A stretch of 64,000 nt of DNA from Svornostia abyssi (GTDB lineage Bacteria > Actinomycetota > Thermoleophilia > Solirubrobacterales > Solirubrobacteraceae): the NCBI GenBank assembly GCA_024666565.1, contig CP088295.1:3906001-3970000 (forward strand). The letters are read 5' to 3'. This document shows positions 27,380 through 36,952 of this stretch, piece after piece. The notes under the pieces were generated by a model that was not told the origin of the DNA, ran no database searches, and saw only the letters and a program-made list of their open reading frames with translations. The position numbers and the translations under genes were made by a program. The stretch's first letter is position 1. Each line of letters starts with the position of its first letter.

Positions 27380-28573
27380 CTATGCCGCGAGCGCCGGGGC
27401 ACCCGGCACGGCAGCCCGCGGCGGCGCCGCGAACGTCCCCGGGTGCGCCTGGTCCAGGTACCACCCGAACGCGCGATCGGCGACCGGCTGGAGCTGCACC
27501 ACCCGCAGCGCCGCCGCCAGCAGTCGCGGCGGCACGTCGGGCACGAGCCGCTGCAGCCGCAGCGCCCGCCGGTACGCGCCCGCGTGCGACGCGCTGAAGG
27601 CGCCGTACCGCGCGAACGCCTCGGCCCGCGACGACCGCCCCTCGACGACCGCACGCAGCTCGCGCCCCGCGGCGATGCCGAAGTAGAACGCGGTGCGGAT
27701 CCCCTCGCCCGACAGCGGGAAGCAGTGCCCGGCGCTGTCCCCGGCGAACAGGACGAGGCCGTCGCCGCTGACCGCCGGCCGCAGCGCGTGCGGGAACCAG
27801 TTGCCCTGGAAGCGCTCGACGTCGAGCCCCTCACGCGAGGCGAGTGCGACCGTCGGCTCCTTGACGTGGTCACGCGGCTCATAGGAACCCACACCGACCC
27901 GCACCTCGTCGCCCGCCGGCACGCTCCACCCGTACCCGCGGCGGATCAGGGACCGCTCGACCCAGCAGTGCAGTTCGTCCCCGGACCCGTCCCAGCGCGG
28001 ATGGACCTCCAGGCCGCGGGAGATCAGCGCGTCGGGTGGCTGGACGTGGGGCGTGTCGAGCATGCGCCGCCAGCCCAGCGCGTCGAGGACCAGCGGCGCG
28101 GAGATCGTGCCGCGGTCGGTCTCCACGGAGACCGTGGTTTCGCCGTCCGCAACGCCTTCGGCGCCGCTCCCGGCGACGTCACCCCGCCCGTGGACCTTCG
28201 CCGTCTCGAACTCCACCCCCTCGCACTGCGCGAACAGCAGCCGGCACAGCACGCGGTAGTCGAACGACGACCAGCTCCACGGCAGCCGCACCCGCGCCGA
28301 GCCGTGGGGCGTGGTGAACCGCATGTACGGCAGTTCCTGCTTCAAGGACTCCTCGACGCCCATCACCGCAGCCCACGGCGTGACCAGCGCGCACGCGCTC
28401 GTGGCGCGCTCGCCCACCTCGTAGCGGTCGAGGACGAGCACGCGCGCGCCCGAGCCCGCCAGCTCCCGTGCCGCCGCGAGGCCGGCGAACGACGCGCCGC
28501 AGATCAGCACGTCGGCGTCGCGGCCGTCCATCGAGGTGCGCGCCGCGCCGCGCTTCGTCGCCCGGACGGTCAT
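27380..28573 (-). CDS. FAD-dependent oxidoreductase, geranylgeranyl-reductase family
   Basis: 397 aa flavoprotein. Dinucleotide-binding motif [21 protein letters not shown] followed by [18 protein letters not shown], and the second FAD motif [21 protein letters not shown]. The last ~60 residues are Pro/Ala rich. The ATG at 28573 overlaps the crtB TGA by 4 bp; MDGRDADV at 28531 is a later alternative start. Coupling to a phytoene/squalene synthase suggests a polyprenyl or carotenoid substrate. Exact reaction not determinable from sequence. Confidence 0.82.
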   Translation of the reverse strand: MTVRATKRGAARTSMDGRDADVLICGASFAGLAAARELAGSGARVLVLDRYEVGERATSACALVTPWAAVMGVEESLKQELPYMRFTTPHGSARVRLPWSWSSFDYRVLCRLLFAQCEGVEFETAKVHGRGDVAGSGAEGVADGETTVSVETDRGTISAPLVLDALGWRRMLDTPHVQPPDALISRGLEVHPRWDGSGDELHCWVERSLIRRGYGWSVPAGDEVRVGVGSYEPRDHVKEPTVALASREGLDVERFQGNWFPHALRPAVSGDGLVLFAGDSAGHCFPLSGEGIRTAFYFGIAAGRELRAVVEGRSSRAEAFARYGAFSASHAGAYRRALRLQRLVPDVPPRLLAAALRVVQLQPVADRAFGWYLDQAHPGTFAAPPRAAVPGAPALAA

Positions 28574-29394
28574 CCGCGCAGCGCTCCGGCGACCGCGCCG
28601 GTGAGCTCCCACGGCCGCGGCGTGGTGCGCGCGCCGAGCACGTCGAACCCGATGCGCTCCACGCGATCGAGGACACGCGAGTAGACCGCGGCGGCGAAGC
28701 GCATGCCCGGCCGCAGCGACGGCGCGACGGCGTCGGTCACCCCGATCGACTCGGCGAACAGCGCTCGCGCCCGGACGACCTCCTCGGCGACCCGGCTGCG
28801 CACCCCGGCGCCCGCCTGCGCCGCGGCGAGTTCGTTCTCGCACATCCCCGGCAGGTAGACCCGGTCCATGGCGAAGTCCTCGCGTACGTCGCGGATGAAG
28901 TTCGTCAGCTGAAACGCGACACCGAGCGCCGCGACCTGCTCGCGGGCGTCGTCGGGCACACCGAGCAGCGGCGCCATGATCCGGCCGACCGACGCCGCCG
29001 ACCCGTTCATGTACGCGTCGAGCTCCCGGCGCGACCCGATCCGCACCTGCGCGCCGCAGTCCACCCGCATGGAGTCCATGTAGACGCGCAGCTCGTCGAG
29101 CGGCAGGTCGTAGCGCAGGCCGGCGTCGACGAGCGCGCCGATGACCGGGTGCGCGCTGTATCCCGCGGCGAGCCCGCGCAGCAGTTCGCCCTCCCACGCG
29201 TCGAGCTGGGCGCGCCGGCGCTCGGGTGACGAGTCGCGGCCACGGCCGTCGACAATTTCGTCCGCACCGCGCACATAGCCGTACAAGGCATGAATGGCAG
29301 GCCGCACCGAAGCCGGCAGCCGTAGTGTCGCCAGGTAGAACGTCGGGTCATGGCGCCGCTGCATGCGGCGGCACAGGTCGTAGGCCTCAGTCAT
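28570..29394 (-). CDS. crtB: phytoene/squalene synthase family protein
   Basis: Head-to-head condensation of two prenyl diphosphates. 274 aa from the chosen start; the two aspartate-rich motifs are YVRGADEIVD (first DxxxD) and LTNFIRDVREDF (second), with VYLPG and DSMRVD nearby. The start MTEAYDLCRRM at 29394 is chosen for family fit and a GGGG upstream; the in-frame ATG at 29445 would overlap the divergent ATPase gene. Whether the product is phytoene, squalene or an apo-carotenoid precursor is unclear. First gene of the long operon down to htrA. Confidence 0.85.
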   Translation of the reverse strand: MTEAYDLCRRMQRRHDPTFYLATLRLPASVRPAIHALYGYVRGADEIVDGRGRDSSPERRRAQLDAWEGELLRGLAAGYSAHPVIGALVDAGLRYDLPLDELRVYMDSMRVDCGAQVRIGSRRELDAYMNGSAASVGRIMAPLLGVPDDAREQVAALGVAFQLTNFIRDVREDFAMDRVYLPGMCENELAAAQAGAGVRSRVAEEVVRARALFAESIGVTDAVAPSLRPGMRFAAAVYSRVLDRVERIGFDVLGARTTPRPWELTGAVAGALRG

Positions 29395-29443
29395 CCCCGG
29401 ATCCGTACGGGCCACGTCCACAGTTCCGATCATGCTGCCAGAC

Positions 29444-30376
29444 ATGCGAGACCTCCTCGACCGCCAACTGCTCTACGTCACGGGCAAGGGCGGCGTGGGC
29501 AAGACCACCGTCGCGCTCGCCGCCGCCCTCGCCGCGGCGCAGCGTGGGCGGCGAACGATCCTCGCGGAGGTCGGCGGGCAGCAGCGGATCCCCAGGATCT
29601 TCGGGCGAACGGGCGCCGCGCCGGGCGAGGAGGTGAAGCTGCGCGACGGCCTGTGGACGGTGAGCATCGACCCCGTCCTCGGCCTCGAGCACTTCGTCGC
29701 GCAGCAGCTGCGCTCACGCCCGCTCACGCAGATCCTGACGCGCAGCAACGTCTTCAAGACCTTCGTCGACGCCGCGCCCGGCGCCCGCGAGCTCGTCACG
29801 ATCGGGGCGATCTGGGACCTGGTGCAGGAGCGCCGCTGGCACAAGGGGCTGCCCAGCTACGACCTCGTGGTCGTCGACGCGCCCGCGTCCGGCCACGGCG
29901 TCGCCATGCTCCGGACCCCGAAGACCTTCGGGGACATCGCGCGGGTCGGGCCGCTCGCGCAGCAGGCGTACCGCATCGCCGAGTGGCTGCAGGACGGGCG
30001 GCGCGCCGGGTATCTCGCGGTCGCACTCGCGCAGGAGATGCCCGTCGCCGAGACCATCGAGCTGGAGCGCACGCTGCGCACGACGCTGGGCCGCCCGCTC
30101 GAGGCGGTGCTCGTCAACCAGATCCTGCCGCGCCGGTTCAACGCCGCGGAGCAGGAGGAGGTCGCCGCCCTGCCAGGGGACGAGCCGCGGGTGCACGGCG
30201 TCCGCCGGATCGTCGCGTCACACGCCGAGCGCGTCCGCGTGCAGCAGGCGCAGCTGTCGAAGCTGCGCCGCGGCACCGACGCGTCGGTCGGCACCCTGCC
30301 GTTCATCATCCGCCCGGCGCTGGAACTGGACGACATCGAGGGCCTCAGCCCCCGTGTCCAGGCCACGATCGGTTGA
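29444..30376 (+). CDS. ArsA/Get3-like anion-transporting-type ATPase
   Basis: 310 aa P-loop ATPase of the SIMIBI class with the deviant Walker A GKGGVGKTTVALAAALAAA, an A-loop-like LAEVGGQQ, and DLVVVDAPASGHGVAML as switch/Walker B. Start ATG at 29444 (MRDLLDRQLLYVTGKGG) rather than 29432. Actinobacteria often carry tandem pairs of these ATPases; only one is present here. Divergent from crtB across a ~49-bp gap. Role unknown; arsenic transport is unlikely given no arsenic genes nearby. Confidence 0.85.
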   Translation: MRDLLDRQLLYVTGKGGVGKTTVALAAALAAAQRGRRTILAEVGGQQRIPRIFGRTGAAPGEEVKLRDGLWTVSIDPVLGLEHFVAQQLRSRPLTQILTRSNVFKTFVDAAPGARELVTIGAIWDLVQERRWHKGLPSYDLVVVDAPASGHGVAMLRTPKTFGDIARVGPLAQQAYRIAEWLQDGRRAGYLAVALAQEMPVAETIELERTLRTTLGRPLEAVLVNQILPRRFNAAEQEEVAALPGDEPRVHGVRRIVASHAERVRVQQAQLSKLRRGTDASVGTLPFIIRPALELDDIEGLSPRVQATIG

Positions 30377-30593
30377 CCGGTCATCCGTCCAGACCGATTG
30401 CAGTTCCGGTCTCCTGCCGCCGACCATGGGAGAGACAGGCGAGCGTGGCTCATGGACGAGCCGCCCGCACCGGCCTCACGCCGGCGGGTCGCCAAGGACC
30501 AGAGAAGGACCACCATCGACGGCGAATCCGGTGATGGCCCGACTCGCGTCAAGCCTGCCATTGAGAGGGATGATCTGAGGGGACATCCTGGTT

Positions 30594-30621
30594 GCGGTGG
30601 GCGGCGACGGTCGCCCACCGC
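30594..30621. terminator. bidirectional hairpin between ATPase and vapC
   Basis: Perfect 10-bp stem GCGGTGGGCG/CGCCCACCGC with an 8-nt loop, in the 267-bp gap between two convergent genes (30377-30643). It is followed on the plus strand by a pyrimidine-rich CTCTCTTCT. The rest of the gap shows several weak inverted repeats (around 30395-30415 and 30449-30470) and no supported gene. Confidence 0.65.
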
Positions 30622-30643
30622 GACCCTCTCTTCTGGCTGGGCC

Positions 30644-31021
30644 TCACACCACGACGAGTTCCACGTGCCGCCCGGCCTGCCACACGAGCGCTTCGAGGTC
30701 ACCACGATCTGAGGTGACGATCGTGTCGCCGTCGCGGGCGAGCAGCGCCACGGCCGCGTCGATGGCGTCTGACGTGCCCGCCGCGGCGAGCAGCACGCCG
30801 GCCTCCCGCCCGAGCGTGGCGTCGAGCGGCACGATCTCGGTGCCGGCCAGCAGCCGCGCGAGCAGTGCTTGGCGCGCCCCTCCCCGCCAGACCTGCCCGA
30901 CCACTCCGCCGTGCGTCCTCGGGCTCCGCCCCGCTGCACGATCGAGGTCGAGCAGCGCACGCACCGTCTTGTCTCCTCGCTCGAAGGCGAGGAACGCGCC
31001 CGCGTCGAAGACCAGCGTCAC
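30644..31021 (-). CDS. vapC: PIN-domain toxin, VapC family
   Basis: 125 aa RNase-fold toxin. Acidic residues of the PIN active site are visible in TLVFDAGAFLAFERGD (first Asp and Glu), GTSDAIDAAVALLA (third) and TIVTSDRGDL (fourth). GTG start overlaps the antitoxin TGA by 4 bp. Expected to cleave RNA unless bound by the upstream antitoxin. Confidence 0.88.
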   Translation of the reverse strand: MTLVFDAGAFLAFERGDKTVRALLDLDRAAGRSPRTHGGVVGQVWRGGARQALLARLLAGTEIVPLDATLGREAGVLLAAAGTSDAIDAAVALLARDGDTIVTSDRGDLEALVWQAGRHVELVVV

Positions 31022-31290
31022 GCGACGTCGCGCGGCCGCACGACGATCGCGTTCGCGCGGGCGCGGCGCTCGACTGCTCGGATCTCGTCCTCAGACAACG
31101 CGCCGAACTCGGCGTCGGCAGCCTCAAGCGCTTCGCCAAGGGCGGCGAGCGTCCGTTCCCGCTCGACCTTGGCGCTCAGCGCATCCTCGACCCAGGCGCT
31201 CAGCGTCGGCGCGCGGCCCGCCTCAACCGCGGCCTCGGCGGCGGCGAGAACTTCGGCGTCGATCGACGCGGACAGGCGGCGCTTTCCCAC
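31018..31290 (-). CDS. vapB: VapB-type antitoxin
   Basis: 90 aa. N-terminal KRRLSASIDAEVLAAAEAAVEAG followed by TLSAWVEDALSAKVERERTL fits a ribbon-helix-helix DNA-binding domain, and the C-terminal acidic helix LEAADAEFGALSEDEIRAVERR would wrap the toxin. A perfect palindromic operator lies 18 bp upstream. Sits between vapC and era. Confidence 0.82.
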   Translation of the reverse strand: MGKRRLSASIDAEVLAAAEAAVEAGRAPTLSAWVEDALSAKVERERTLAALGEALEAADAEFGALSEDEIRAVERRARANAIVVRPRDVA

Positions 31291-31308
31291 ACGACCATCC
31301 TACGTTCC

Positions 31309-31324
31309 TGCCACGATCGTGGCA
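31309..31324. promoter_or_regulatory. putative VapB operator, perfect 16-bp palindrome
   Basis: TGCCACGATCGTGGCA, self-complementary over all 16 bases, in the 44-bp gap between the era stop and the vapB start. Position and symmetry fit autoregulation by a dimeric ribbon-helix-helix antitoxin. Confidence 0.65.
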
Positions 31325-31334
31325 AACCTCGACG

Positions 31335-32222
31335 CTACTCGATGCCGAGCCGGTCCAGCGCCCGATCGTCGCCGCGCCAGTCCTTGCGGACCCGGACCGA
31401 CAGGTCCAGATGCACCTTGCGTCCGAGTTCACGCTGGAGCTCGCGGCGCGCGGCGGTGCCGATCGTCTTGATCATCTTGCCCTGCGCCCCGATGAGGATC
31501 CCCTTCTGGGAGTCCGTCTCGACCCAGATGAACGCGGTCACGCGCAGCAGGTCGTCGCGGACCTCCTCGATGTCGTCGATGACGACCTCGACGGCGTGCG
31601 GGACCTCCTGGAACGTGCGGCGCAGCACCTGCTCGCGGATCAGCTCGGCGAGCAGCGTCGCCTCGGTCTGGTCGGACTCCTCGGAGGGGTCGTAGTAGAA
31701 CGGGCCCTCGGGCAGCAGCTCGCGCAGGCGGTCCAGGAGCGGTTCGAGCCCGGTGCCCTTCCGCGCGCTGATCGGGTAGATGTCGTCGCCGACCTCGAGG
31801 TCCGCGGCGGCCTGCAGGACCTCCATGAGCTTCGCGTCGTTGAGCTTGTCGACCTTGTTGACGGCGACGATCACCGGCGTGCTCGTCTTGCGCAGCGCGT
31901 CGGCGATGAAGCGGTCGCCCGGGCCGATGCCCTCCAGCCCGTTGATGAGCATGAGCGCCGCGTCGCTGTCGGCCAGCTCGCGTTCGACGCGCGACTGCAT
32001 GCGCGTGGTCAGCGCGTCGCGCGGGCGCTGCACGCCGGGCAGGTCGACGAGCACGAGCTGCCAGTCCGGGCCGGTGGCCACCCCGCGGATCGCACGGCGC
32101 GTGGTCTGCGGCTTGTCGGAGACGATCGCGACCTTGTGGCCGACCATCGCGTTGACGAGCGTCGACTTGCCGACGTTGGGTCGTCCCGCGAGCGCGACGA
32201 AGCCGGAGTGGGTCGGGCTCAC
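31335..32222 (-). CDS. era: GTPase Era, ribosome assembly
   Basis: Essential GTPase that binds the 3' end of 16S rRNA during 30S maturation. G1 GRPNVGKSTL, G3 DLPGVQRP, G4 NKVDKL, then the C-terminal KH domain (ETDSQKGILIGAQGKMIKTIGTAARRELQ). 295 aa. The GTG at 32222 gives a GTGA overlap with ybeY, matching local habit; a GTG three codons upstream is possible. Part of yqeY-phoH-ybeY-era. Confidence 0.95.
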   Translation of the reverse strand: MSPTHSGFVALAGRPNVGKSTLVNAMVGHKVAIVSDKPQTTRRAIRGVATGPDWQLVLVDLPGVQRPRDALTTRMQSRVERELADSDAALMLINGLEGIGPGDRFIADALRKTSTPVIVAVNKVDKLNDAKLMEVLQAAADLEVGDDIYPISARKGTGLEPLLDRLRELLPEGPFYYDPSEESDQTEATLLAELIREQVLRRTFQEVPHAVEVVIDDIEEVRDDLLRVTAFIWVETDSQKGILIGAQGKMIKTIGTAARRELQRELGRKVHLDLSVRVRKDWRGDDRALDRLGIE

Positions 32223-32640
32223 TGTTCCCACGACAGCAGCTCGGCCTGAAGCGCGAGCATCTCGCCGTCGTCGGTCTCGTGGTCCATCCCGGTCAGGTGC
32301 AGCGCGCCGTGGATGATCGCCTCGCGCAGGTCCTCCGTGTGCGCCGGGCAGATGACGATGTCGCCGAGTTCGATCTCGACCTCGCCCAGCGCGTCGGTGT
32401 CGGGCAGCGCGCCGGCTTCGCCTTCGCCGTCGATCGGGAAGCTGAGGACGTCGGTGGGCCCGGCTTTGCCGCGGTGCTCGGCGTTGAGCTCGGCGATGCG
32501 CTCCTCGTCGACGAACTCGACGGCGCAGTGCCCGGCCTCGATGCCCGCGCTGGCCAGCGCGATCGCGACGAGCCGTTCGATCTCCGGAGGCGGCGGCGCG
32601 CCCGGCGCGTGGCGAGCGCCGATGACCTCGACTTCGAGCA

Positions 32641-32641
<1 letters not shown>
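32219..32641 (-). CDS. ybeY: endoribonuclease YbeY, rRNA maturation
   Basis: 140 aa zinc-dependent RNase with the full metal motif HGALHLTGMDHETD, plus VLSFPIDGEGE and LGDIVIC. Acts in 16S rRNA 3' processing and 70S quality control. ATG overlaps the phoH stop by one base; TGA overlaps the era GTG. Confidence 0.95.
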
Positions 32642-33610
<969 letters not shown>

Positions 33611-33618
<8 letters not shown>

Positions 33619-34054
33619 CCAGCACCTCCTTCACGATCGCACTCACACGCTTGCCGTCGGCGCGCCCGCCCACCTTGGGCATGGCCGCCTTCATCACCTG
33701 GCCCATGTCCTTCGGGCTGGTGGCCCCGCTCTCGGCGACCGCCGCCTCGACGATCTGGCGCAACTCGTCGTCGCCCAGCTCGGCCGGCAGGTACGCCGCG
33801 ATGATCTGCGCTTCGGCCTCCTCGGCCTCTGCGAGCTCCGGCCGGTCGCCCTTGCGGAACGCCTCGGCAGCCTCGAGCCGGCGCTTGCGCTCGCGGCGCA
33901 GGACCGCCTGCTCGTCGTCGTTGCCCTCCTTCGCTGCCTTCTGCAGCTCGGACAGGACCAGTCGCAGCGTGCCGACGCGCTCTGACTCGCGCGCCTTCAT
34001 CGCGGAGGTCAGATCTTGCTTCACCGTGTCGGCCAGCGTCACCACGGCAAGCAT
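33611..34054 (-). CDS. GatB/YqeY domain protein
   Basis: 147 aa, all helical, with LADTVKQDLTSAMKARESERVGTLRL at the N-terminus and AYLPAELGDDELRQIV ... PKDMGQVMKAAMPKVGGRADGKRVS, the tRNA-binding YqeY signature shared with GatB tails. First gene of the phoH-ybeY-era operon, divergent from the KAP ATPase gene with 70 bp between. Confidence 0.92.
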
Positions 34055-34124
34055 AGGGGTCGCGGCGGCCTGCCTGGGACCGATGACTAGCCGGGAACTG
34101 GTCTATTGCTTATGCTCCGCCGTC

Positions 34125-35417
34125 ATGGCGTCACTTGAGACACGGACTGGTCTCGCGCCCGTCGCCTCCGACGAGCCGATCCGCACGCAGCGGGACGACC
34201 TGCTCGGCCGGGCCCGGCTCGCCGATCTCATCGCCGTGCAGGCGGTGAGCCCCGCCCCCGACGCGGGACTCGTCATCGCCCTCACCGGTCCCTGGGGCGT
34301 CGGCAAGACGTCGGTGCTCAACCTGGTCGAGGAGTCGCTGCGCGCCCACGAGCACGCGCTGGCGATCCGCTTCAACCCGTGGCTCAGCTCCGGCGCGGAC
34401 CTGCTGCCCGCGCGCTTCCTCATGACGCTGGCGTCGGAGTTCACCCGCCTGGGCGCGCCGACGAGCGTCGTCGACGCCGTGACCGACTACGCGGCGAGCC
34501 TGTCCGACCCGGCCGCGTTCGGTGACGGCCAGCCGCGCGGGGTCGCCGCGGCCGCCGCGCAGGTCGCGCTCAGCTCGGAGGCGGGCACGCGGATCACCGA
34601 GTCGCCCCGTGACCGCCTGGCGCGCCATCTTCGCCCCTACCCGGGCCGGTTCGTCGTCTTCATCGACGACGTCGACCGCCTGGAGCCCGAGCAGCTGCGC
34701 GCCGTCATCCGGCTGGTGAAGCTCATCGGCGACCTGCCGCGCATCACGTACGTCCTGGCCTTCAGCCGGGAACGGGTGGAGGCGGCGCTGCGCGCGGGCG
34801 ACGACGCGGACGTCGGGCGCGGCTATATGGAGAAGATCGTCCAGATCGAGCATCACCTGGGCGCCACGGCGAGCGACCGGCTGCTCGCCCTCACGCTCAC
34901 CGAGCTGCGGGCTGCGCTGCGGGCGATCACCGATCTCGACGACGACGTCCTGGACTCCGACGAACTCGTCACCGACGGGGTCGGCGCGCTGCTGACGTCG
35001 CTGCGTCAGGGCCGCCGGTGGGTGAACGCGGCGACGGGCGCGGTGTGGCTGCGCGGCGACGACATCGCCGTCGAGGACCTGCTCGCGCTGGAGGCGCTGC
35101 GTGTCTGCGAGCCCGACGTCCACGGCCGCCTGCCCGCCATCGCCGACGCGCTGACCGGCAACCGTGCCGGCCGGTTCGACCGCGCGTCGGCCACCGCGCA
35201 GCAGGACTGGCAACGGGTGCAGGACGTGCTCGCGATCGCGCAGAACCCGGCGGCGACGCGCACCGTGCTGGCCGAGCTGTTCCCCGCGGCCAGGCGCCTG
35301 CTCGAGCCCGCGTTCACCGAGGCCGTGGAGCGCACGTGGCGCTTCACCGCGCCGGAGCAGGGCGAGGCGCGCGTGGCCGACCCGGCGCTCCTCGAGCTCT
35401 ACCTCAGCGGCAACTGA
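34125..35417 (+). CDS. KAP-family P-loop NTPase
   Basis: 430 aa. Walker A ALTGPWGVGKTSVLNLVEE near residue 50, AIRFNPWLSSG just after (the KAP FxaW-like motif), and Walker B FVVFIDDVDRLEPEQLRAV. No transmembrane insertion is seen, unlike many KAP proteins. KAP NTPases are sporadic and often linked to plasmids, phage exclusion and defence loci. Here the gene stands alone between yqeY and palindrome B3 with its IS; an AT-richer stretch (GGTCTATTGCTTATGCTCC) just upstream may be its promoter. Confidence 0.85.
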   Translation: MASLETRTGLAPVASDEPIRTQRDDLLGRARLADLIAVQAVSPAPDAGLVIALTGPWGVGKTSVLNLVEESLRAHEHALAIRFNPWLSSGADLLPARFLMTLASEFTRLGAPTSVVDAVTDYAASLSDPAAFGDGQPRGVAAAAAQVALSSEAGTRITESPRDRLARHLRPYPGRFVVFIDDVDRLEPEQLRAVIRLVKLIGDLPRITYVLAFSRERVEAALRAGDDADVGRGYMEKIVQIEHHLGATASDRLLALTLTELRAALRAITDLDDDVLDSDELVTDGVGALLTSLRQGRRWVNAATGAVWLRGDDIAVEDLLALEALRVCEPDVHGRLPAIADALTGNRAGRFDRASATAQQDWQRVQDVLAIAQNPAATRTVLAELFPAARRLLEPAFTEAVERTWRFTAPEQGEARVADPALLELYLSGN

Positions 35418-35443
35418 CGCCGCGACGGGCCCGCACGGCCGGT

Positions 35444-35467
35444 GAACGGCAGATCGACGTTGCTATA
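35444..35467. repeat. family B palindrome B3, left arm (split by IS)
   Basis: GAACGGCAGATCGACGTTGC then loop bases TATA, 26 bp after the KAP gene stop. Partner arm at 36953-36976. No DUF559 gene adjoins this palindrome. Confidence 0.85.
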
Positions 35468-36952
35468 GAGGCTGTCGCGTAAACCCCGTCGGTTCAGTCC
35501 GGCGGGGTTAAGACGATGGGGTGATGGGACAGCGCTTCATCTGGTCTGATCGTGAGCAGCCGTTGTTGTTGCCGCCGGATTTGCGGGAGTGGCTGCCGGT
35601 TGATCATCTGGCGTGGTTTGTGATCGATGCGGTCGAGCAGTTTGATCTGGCCGCGTTCTATTCGGCCTATCGGGCGGATGGGCATGGTCGTCCGGCGCAT
35701 GATCCGGCGGTGATGGTCGCGTTGTTCGTGTACGCCTACTCGGTCGGGGTCCGGTCGTCGCGGAGGGTTGAGCGGGCGTGCGCGGAGGATGTGGCGTTTC
35801 GGGTGATCTGCGCGAACCGGGCGCCTGATCATTCGACGATCGCGCGGTTTCGTGCCCGGCATGAGGCGGCGTTGGAAGGGCTGTTTGGGCAGGTGCTCGG
35901 CTTGTGTGCTGAGAGCGGGTTGGTGTCGGTCGGCGTGGTCGCTGTCGATGGGACGAAACTGAAGGCCGACGCGGCGAAGGGCCAGACCCGGTCTTATGAG
36001 CAGATCGCCCGCGAGATCTTTGCGGAGGCCGCGAGGATCGACGCTGAGGAGGACGAGCGATTTGGTGATGCGCGCGGCGACGAGCTCCCGCCCGAGCTCG
36101 CTGATCGTTCGTCGCGGCTGGCCCGGTTGCGCGAGGCCAAGGCCCGGTTGGAGGCCGAGCAGGCCGAGAAGGCCGAGCGCCACGAGCAGCGGATGCAGGC
36201 CCGGCAGGCCAAAGAGCTGGTCGACGGCCGCCGCATGCCGGGTCCGGCGCCGGTCGCGCCCAGCCTGGCGGTCGATCCGCAGGAGAGGGTCAACGTCACC
36301 GATCCGGACTCCCGGATGATGCGCTCTGCGCAGGGTTGGGTGCAGGGCTACAACGCGCAGGTCGCCGCGACGGCAGAGCAGATCATCGTCGCCGCGGAGC
36401 TGACCACGTCATCGCCCGATCAGGGCTGCTTGCAGCCGATGGTTCGCACGATCACCCGCGAGCTCGACGCGGCAGGGGTCACCGAGCCGATCGGGACGGT
36501 CCTGGCTGACTCGGGGTACTGGGACACCGCGCAGATCGAAGCGATCATCAGCCGGGAACACTGCACCGTCCTGGTTCCCCCAGACGGCGAAACGCGCCGC
36601 GCGGCGGGCAAGACCGGCCACAAACACGACCGCGGCCTGACCGCGTTCCTGCGCAGGGTCATCGACAGCGAGGCCGGCCGAGCGCTCTACCGCCGCCGCC
36701 AAGGCATCATCGAGCCGGTCTTCGGCGACCTCAAACACAACCGGGGCGCCGACCGGTTCTCCAGACGCGGACACGCGGCCTGCCGCAGCGAACTACGACT
36801 CCTGGCCGCCACCCACAACCTGCTCAAGCTGCACCGCGCCGCCCTGGCCACCTGATCGCAGGGTCCGCAGTGGCCGGGCTACGCCCGGCCACCGACCACA
36901 ACCCCGCGACTGCCACAGCTACCGAGGCTGCCGCGACTTACGCGACAGCCTC
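35468..36952 (+). mobile_element. IS1182-like insertion sequence, copy 2
   Basis: 1485 bp, same ends and orientation as copy 1, again exactly in the loop of a family B palindrome. Flanks are TATA on the left and TATG on the right, the reverse of copy 1 (TATG left, TATA right). Nine base differences from copy 1, all between about 0.89 kb and the right end. Confidence 0.93.
35524..36855 (+). CDS. IS1182-family transposase (copy 2)
   Basis: 443 aa, identical to copy 1 except one residue (PMVRTITREL here, PMVNTITREL in copy 1), arising from three clustered base changes. Same DDE core and same mosaic codon usage. Intact, so either copy could supply transposase. Confidence 0.95.
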   Translation: MGQRFIWSDREQPLLLPPDLREWLPVDHLAWFVIDAVEQFDLAAFYSAYRADGHGRPAHDPAVMVALFVYAYSVGVRSSRRVERACAEDVAFRVICANRAPDHSTIARFRARHEAALEGLFGQVLGLCAESGLVSVGVVAVDGTKLKADAAKGQTRSYEQIAREIFAEAARIDAEEDERFGDARGDELPPELADRSSRLARLREAKARLEAEQAEKAERHEQRMQARQAKELVDGRRMPGPAPVAPSLAVDPQERVNVTDPDSRMMRSAQGWVQGYNAQVAATAEQIIVAAELTTSSPDQGCLQPMVRTITRELDAAGVTEPIGTVLADSGYWDTAQIEAIISREHCTVLVPPDGETRRAAGKTGHKHDRGLTAFLRRVIDSEAGRALYRRRQGIIEPVFGDLKHNRGADRFSRRGHAACRSELRLLAATHNLLKLHRAALAT